This document shows positions 63,828 through 64,000 of a stretch of 64,000 nucleotides of DNA, one piece after another. The translations under genes were made by a program, and so were the position numbers. The stretch comes from Bradyrhizobium erythrophlei (lineage in GTDB: Bacteria; Pseudomonadota; Alphaproteobacteria; Rhizobiales; Xanthobacteraceae): positions 8,465,001 through 8,529,000 of the forward strand of contig NZ_LT670818.1 of NCBI RefSeq assembly GCF_900129505.1, written 5' to 3'. The notes under the pieces were generated by a model. The model saw only the letters and a program-made list of their open reading frames with translations, was not told the origin of the DNA and searched no databases. The stretch's first letter is position 1. Each line of letters begins with the position of its first letter.

Positions 63828-64000
63828 ATGCGCCGGATCCTATTTTCGACGATAAAAATACTGGTCTCCCTGGCGCTGCTCTACCTTGCGCTTCGCAAGG
63901 TCAATCTCACCGAGCTTGCCTCCCGCATTAACAATCTTGCGAGTCTGGGCTGGATCGTGGTGGCAATCACCGTGACCTTCCTGCAGATCTTTGTCGGCGT
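63828..64000 (+). CDS. LPG-synthase transmembrane-domain protein, N-terminal part only
   Basis: From the ATG at 63828 a frame runs off the right edge with 57 codons visible: MRRILFSTIKILVSLALLYL, ALRKVNLTELASRINNLASL and GWIVVAITVTFLQIFVG. This has the N-terminus of UPF0104/AglD-type membrane proteins (first TM, short amphipathic helix, second TM). In this context it may be a lipid or polysaccharide-related flippase. It is divergent from the epimerase gene. Confidence is limited by the short visible part. Confidence 0.6.
   Translation, partial: MRRILFSTIKILVSLALLYLALRKVNLTELASRINNLASLGWIVVAITVTFLQIFVG

Overview
The window reads as chromosomal DNA of a Bradyrhizobium-type alphaproteobacterium (Nitrobacteraceae). 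Evidence for this is the high GC, the gene families present (long FlgL/FlgE, DUF1127, DUF6894, EcfG- and CtrA-type promoter motifs), and several dispersed intergenic repeat families that I recognise from memory of Bradyrhizobium genomes. I see no rRNA, tRNA, CRISPR array or intact mobile element. The assignment rests on reading alone, with no database search.

Layout. 1-7.3 kb: a gene cut by the left edge, then a leftward flagellar operon flgE-flgK-flgL with a sigma-54-type promoter. FlgL carries three tandem copies of a ~125-residue module, and FlgE carries a fourth. 7.3-22.7 kb: housekeeping and stress genes, namely MsrB, an FAD oxidoreductase, a SixA-like phosphatase, a UspA protein, DUF1127, a MocR-type regulator, a DUF218 protein, a DUF892 protein behind an EcfG-type promoter, an LPG-synthase-like membrane protein, a large SGNH hydrolase, DUF2147, ferredoxin reductase, a thioesterase, a [2Fe-2S] ferredoxin and an HPt protein. 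23.1-28.4 kb: one 1771-residue membrane-anchored helical repeat protein resembling the growth-pole-ring protein GPR/RgsE of Rhizobiales, with a perfect CtrA half-site pair upstream and a strong terminator downstream. 28.6-35.5 kb: an AT-richer orphan gene and a leftward CzcCBA-type metal efflux operon with small accessory genes at both ends.

35.6-46.6 kb: two copies of a composite repeat in opposite orientation bracket about 9.6 kb. Between them lie an MCE/Mla-type lipid transporter operon, a dipeptide epimerase, an MFS transporter, an acidic Ala/Pro-rich protein, a threonine dehydratase-like enzyme and an overlapping glycosyltransferase/LpxH-like pair. 46.6-55.5 kb: small conserved genes, thiD, an AsnC-type ligand domain protein, an Ldh-family dehydrogenase, cytochromes c, a CHRD protein and a solitary CoxL-type molybdenum hydroxylase subunit. 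55.5-64 kb: murJ and surface-sugar genes (DegT aminotransferase, Gfo/Idh oxidoreductase, mannose-1-P guanylyltransferase/isomerase, UDP-glucuronate-epimerase-like SDR, and an LPG-flippase-like gene cut by the right edge). This block is interrupted by a decayed IS3 transposase fused to a phage exonuclease remnant.

Most genes are ordinary chromosomal functions. The most unusual items are the shared flagellar module, the GPR-like protein with its 44-residue (4 x 11) repeat array and CtrA site, the inverted composite repeats, and the lone CoxL gene.
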